A stretch of DNA of 6,382 bases, taken from Euryarchaeota archaeon UBA4. Lineage in GTDB: Archaea; Thermoplasmatota; Poseidoniia; Poseidoniales; Thalassarchaeaceae. Position numbers and translations under genes: made by a program. This document shows positions 5,051 through 6,382 of the stretch, one piece after another (positions within the stretch are counted from its first letter, which is position 1; each line of letters opens with the position of its first letter). The notes beneath the pieces are model-generated. The model saw nothing but the letters and a program-made list of their open reading frames with translations. It had not been told where the DNA came from and did no database searches. The DNA lies in NCBI GenBank assembly GCA_002497985.1, contig DAFQ01000011.1, positions 1 to 6,382 of the forward strand, in the 5' to 3' direction.

Positions 5051-6036
5051 TTGCTAACATTAGTACAGCATGGACATGGCTGAACCCAATGCCCGGGGGA
5101 AATCTCCCTCAGGGACAGATCCATTTCCACACTTAGCTCCCAATTAGGATGCTCAACACGGTGGCCGAATGCACAGCCCGGGGGAGGGTCGACCGGAGAG
5201 GGGACATCGCCCTCGACAGTGGCATTGTTGCTGGGGCCCGTCGGATCCATTCTGGGAATAGCGGATATTAGTGCCTTGGTATACGCATGAGCTGGGTTCT
5301 TGTATATCTCATCGGCATCGGCGAGTTCCACTATCTTGCCAAGGTACATCACTGCAACCCTGTCAGAGATGTGACGGACGACTGCGAGGTCGTGCGTGAT
5401 GAAGACGAAGGTCAGGTTTCTCTCCTTCTGCAACTGGGCCAGGAGGTTTAGGACCTGTGCTTGAACCGATACATCAAGAGCGCTTGTGGGCTCATCAAGG
5501 AGTATGAATTCTGGATCTAGAGAAAGGGCCCTTGCGATTGCTATCCTCTGCTTCTGGCCACCAGAGAACTCATGAGGGTAGCGATTCATGTGCACGCTTT
5601 CCAGCCCCACTGACTCTAGGAGATCAGATACACGGGATGTGATTTCAGAATCATCTAATTTCGTATTAACATGTAGTGGCTCCCCGACGATCGACTTCAC
5701 GGACATCCGCGGGTTCATTGAGCCACCGGGGTCCTGGAAAACGATCTGCATTTTCTTACGTATTTCCTGCCTCTCTATCTCATAAATTGGGGCTCCATCA
5801 TAGATTATCTCGCCATCGGTAATGGGAATCAGGCCCAGAAGGAGCCGCCCAAGAGTTGTCTTGCCACAGCCGGATTCTCCGACCACGCCAAGTGTCTCTC
5901 CCTTCCTGACTTCAAGCGAGACTCCATCTACGGCCCTAACATAACTCTTGACAGTGGAAAGAAGGCCTCCCTTGATTGGGAACCACTTCTTCAGATTACG
6001 AGTCTCCAATAGGGTGGGATATTGAGCATCTGTCAA
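5047..6036 (-). CDS. oppF: Oligopeptide/dipeptide ABC transporter ATP-binding protein (OppF/DppF-like)
   Basis: 329-residue cytoplasmic ATPase of the peptide/nickel importer family, normally paired with an OppD-type ATPase and two permeases. Motifs in order are Walker [10 protein letters not shown] (53-61), Q-loop Q101 in [11 protein letters not shown], signature FSGGQ (157-161), Walker B FILLDE (177-182), D-loop SALD (185-188) and switch H215. After residue 240 comes the family's C-terminal extension, with the HAYTKAL stretch and [10 protein letters not shown]. The extension's cysteine pattern is unusual: one cysteine in GCAF (C288) and a C-terminal PCPCC (C321, C323, C324), where usual members have GCRFxxRC and a final ACH. 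The TTG start (6034-6036) is supported by a strong Shine-Dalgarno, GAGGTG, five bases upstream. The core domain begins a few residues later, and there is no other in-frame start until residue 96. The start overlaps the oppD stop by two bases. Substrate (oligopeptide, dipeptide or other) cannot be fixed without the binding protein. Confidence 0.93.
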   Translation of the reverse strand: MTDAQYPTLLETRNLKKWFPIKGGLLSTVKSYVRAVDGVSLEVRKGETLGVVGESGCGKTTLGRLLLGLIPITDGEIIYDGAPIYEIERQEIRKKMQIVFQDPGGSMNPRMSVKSIVGEPLHVNTKLDDSEITSRVSDLLESVGLESVHMNRYPHEFSGGQKQRIAIARALSLDPEFILLDEPTSALDVSVQAQVLNLLAQLQKERNLTFVFITHDLAVVRHISDRVAVMYLGKIVELADADEIYKNPAHAYTKALISAIPRMDPTGPSNNATVEGDVPSPVDPPPGCAFGHRVEHPNWELSVEMDLSLREISPGHWVQPCPCCTNVSN

Positions 6037-6382
6037 TTGACCACCTCTCTAGGGGGTTCGTGGTCGGTCACGCATAAGGGGCAGTTCTCAACCCAGTGAC
6101 CAGGGGAGATTTCCTTTATTTCTGGCTTGACTGAGAGAGTTTTGCCGGACCTACCCATCCTCTGGCAGAACCTGCATCCTGGAACATAGTCGGACGGAGC
6201 CGCAACTTGTCCTGGAATCGTGGAGAGCTCTGACTTGGGGACAGAGTCGAGTCGTGGGCTACTGTCCATGAGGCCCTTGGTGTAAGCATGTCTGGGATTG
6301 GCGAATATGTCCTCCACCGATGCCTGCTCGACCACCCTTCCCGCATACATAACACCGACACGGTCGCACATTTCGGCGACCA
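6033..6382 (-). CDS. oppD: Oligopeptide/dipeptide ABC transporter ATP-binding protein (OppD/DppD-like), 3' part
   Basis: C-terminal part of a second peptide-importer ATPase, cut by the right edge of the window; the reading frame continues to the edge without a stop (V-A-E before the first visible Met). About 115 residues are seen, starting just after the switch-histidine region: the typical AEMCDRVGVMYAGRVVE, then ANPRHAYTKGL, then the C-terminal extension. All of the nucleotide-binding motifs lie outside the window. The extension has two CxxC pairs, GCRFC and CPLC, around SPGHWV. This differs from the usual spacing in this family, where cysteines follow GCRFxxRCP and end with ACH. It probably binds an iron-sulfur cluster or zinc, by analogy with cluster-bearing OppD/DppD proteins. 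The stop TGA overlaps the TTG start of the OppF-like gene, so the two are co-translated from one operon. The upstream permease and binding-protein genes should lie beyond the window. Confidence 0.92.
   Translation of the reverse strand, partial: VAEMCDRVGVMYAGRVVEQASVEDIFANPRHAYTKGLMDSSPRLDSVPKSELSTIPGQVAAPSDYVPGCRFCQRMGRSGKTLSVKPEIKEISPGHWVENCPLCVTDHEPPREVVN
6042..6047 (-). promoter_or_regulatory. Shine-Dalgarno site of the OppF-like gene, decides a TTG start
   Basis: The minus strand reads GAGGTG here, followed by five bases (GTCAA) and then TTG at 6036-6034. The six bases match the complement of the usual 16S rRNA 3' end. This strongly supports TTG as the start of the OppF-like protein, and it lies inside the last codons of the upstream oppD-like gene, indicating translational coupling. 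Confidence 0.65.

Overview
The window looks like chromosomal DNA from a marine-type euryarchaeon, with Marine Group II (Candidatus Poseidoniales) as the best guess. This is inferred from the gene set and signals, not from a marker gene. The signs are a type II (eukaryote-like) glutamine synthetase with an archaeal-style TATA element about 28 bp upstream of its ATG, a small CxxC...CxxC zinc-ribbon protein, tightly packed and even overlapping genes, and a GTG and a TTG start backed by Shine-Dalgarno-like sequence. There is no rRNA, tRNA, IS element or CRISPR array. A bacterial origin cannot be excluded from sequence alone.

Layout. 41-832 (+) is a CPBP/Abi-type intramembrane protease. It is followed by a 104-bp convergent gap holding two tiny hairpins and then by a small zinc-ribbon protein (937-1125, -). 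An 80-bp divergent gap leads to a D-amino-acid oxidase family flavoenzyme (1206-2141, +). This converges with, and overlaps by 12 bp, a type II glutamine synthetase (2130-3137, -). The second copy of a 14-bp-period tandem duplication sits exactly on that overlap. A 250-bp AT-rich divergent promoter region, rich in short palindromes (3138-3387), separates glutamine synthetase from a DHA3-type MFS exporter (3388-4635, +). The exporter overlaps by 17 bp the end of a minus-strand operon, read from the right edge leftwards: OppD-like ATPase (cut by the window), OppF-like ATPase, and a small two-helix membrane protein of unknown function.

How the genes may fit together. The OppD/OppF pair would energise uptake of peptides. 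The flavoenzyme would deaminate D-amino acids, for example from bacterial wall peptides or aged protein, releasing ammonium and H2O2. Glutamine synthetase would capture the ammonium. This is a plausible peptide and nitrogen-salvage neighbourhood for a heterotrophic plankton archaeon, but the genes are not in one operon and the link is inference. The protease, zinc ribbon and MFS exporter have no evident connection to it.

I found no convincing new defence, mobile or RNA system. The most interesting points are the stop-codon-altering tandem duplication at the oxidase/glutamine synthetase overlap, the rearranged cysteine patterns at the C-termini of both Opp ATPases, two identical AATTGA stop/TTG junctions in the opp operon, and the palindrome-rich region between glutamine synthetase and the exporter.
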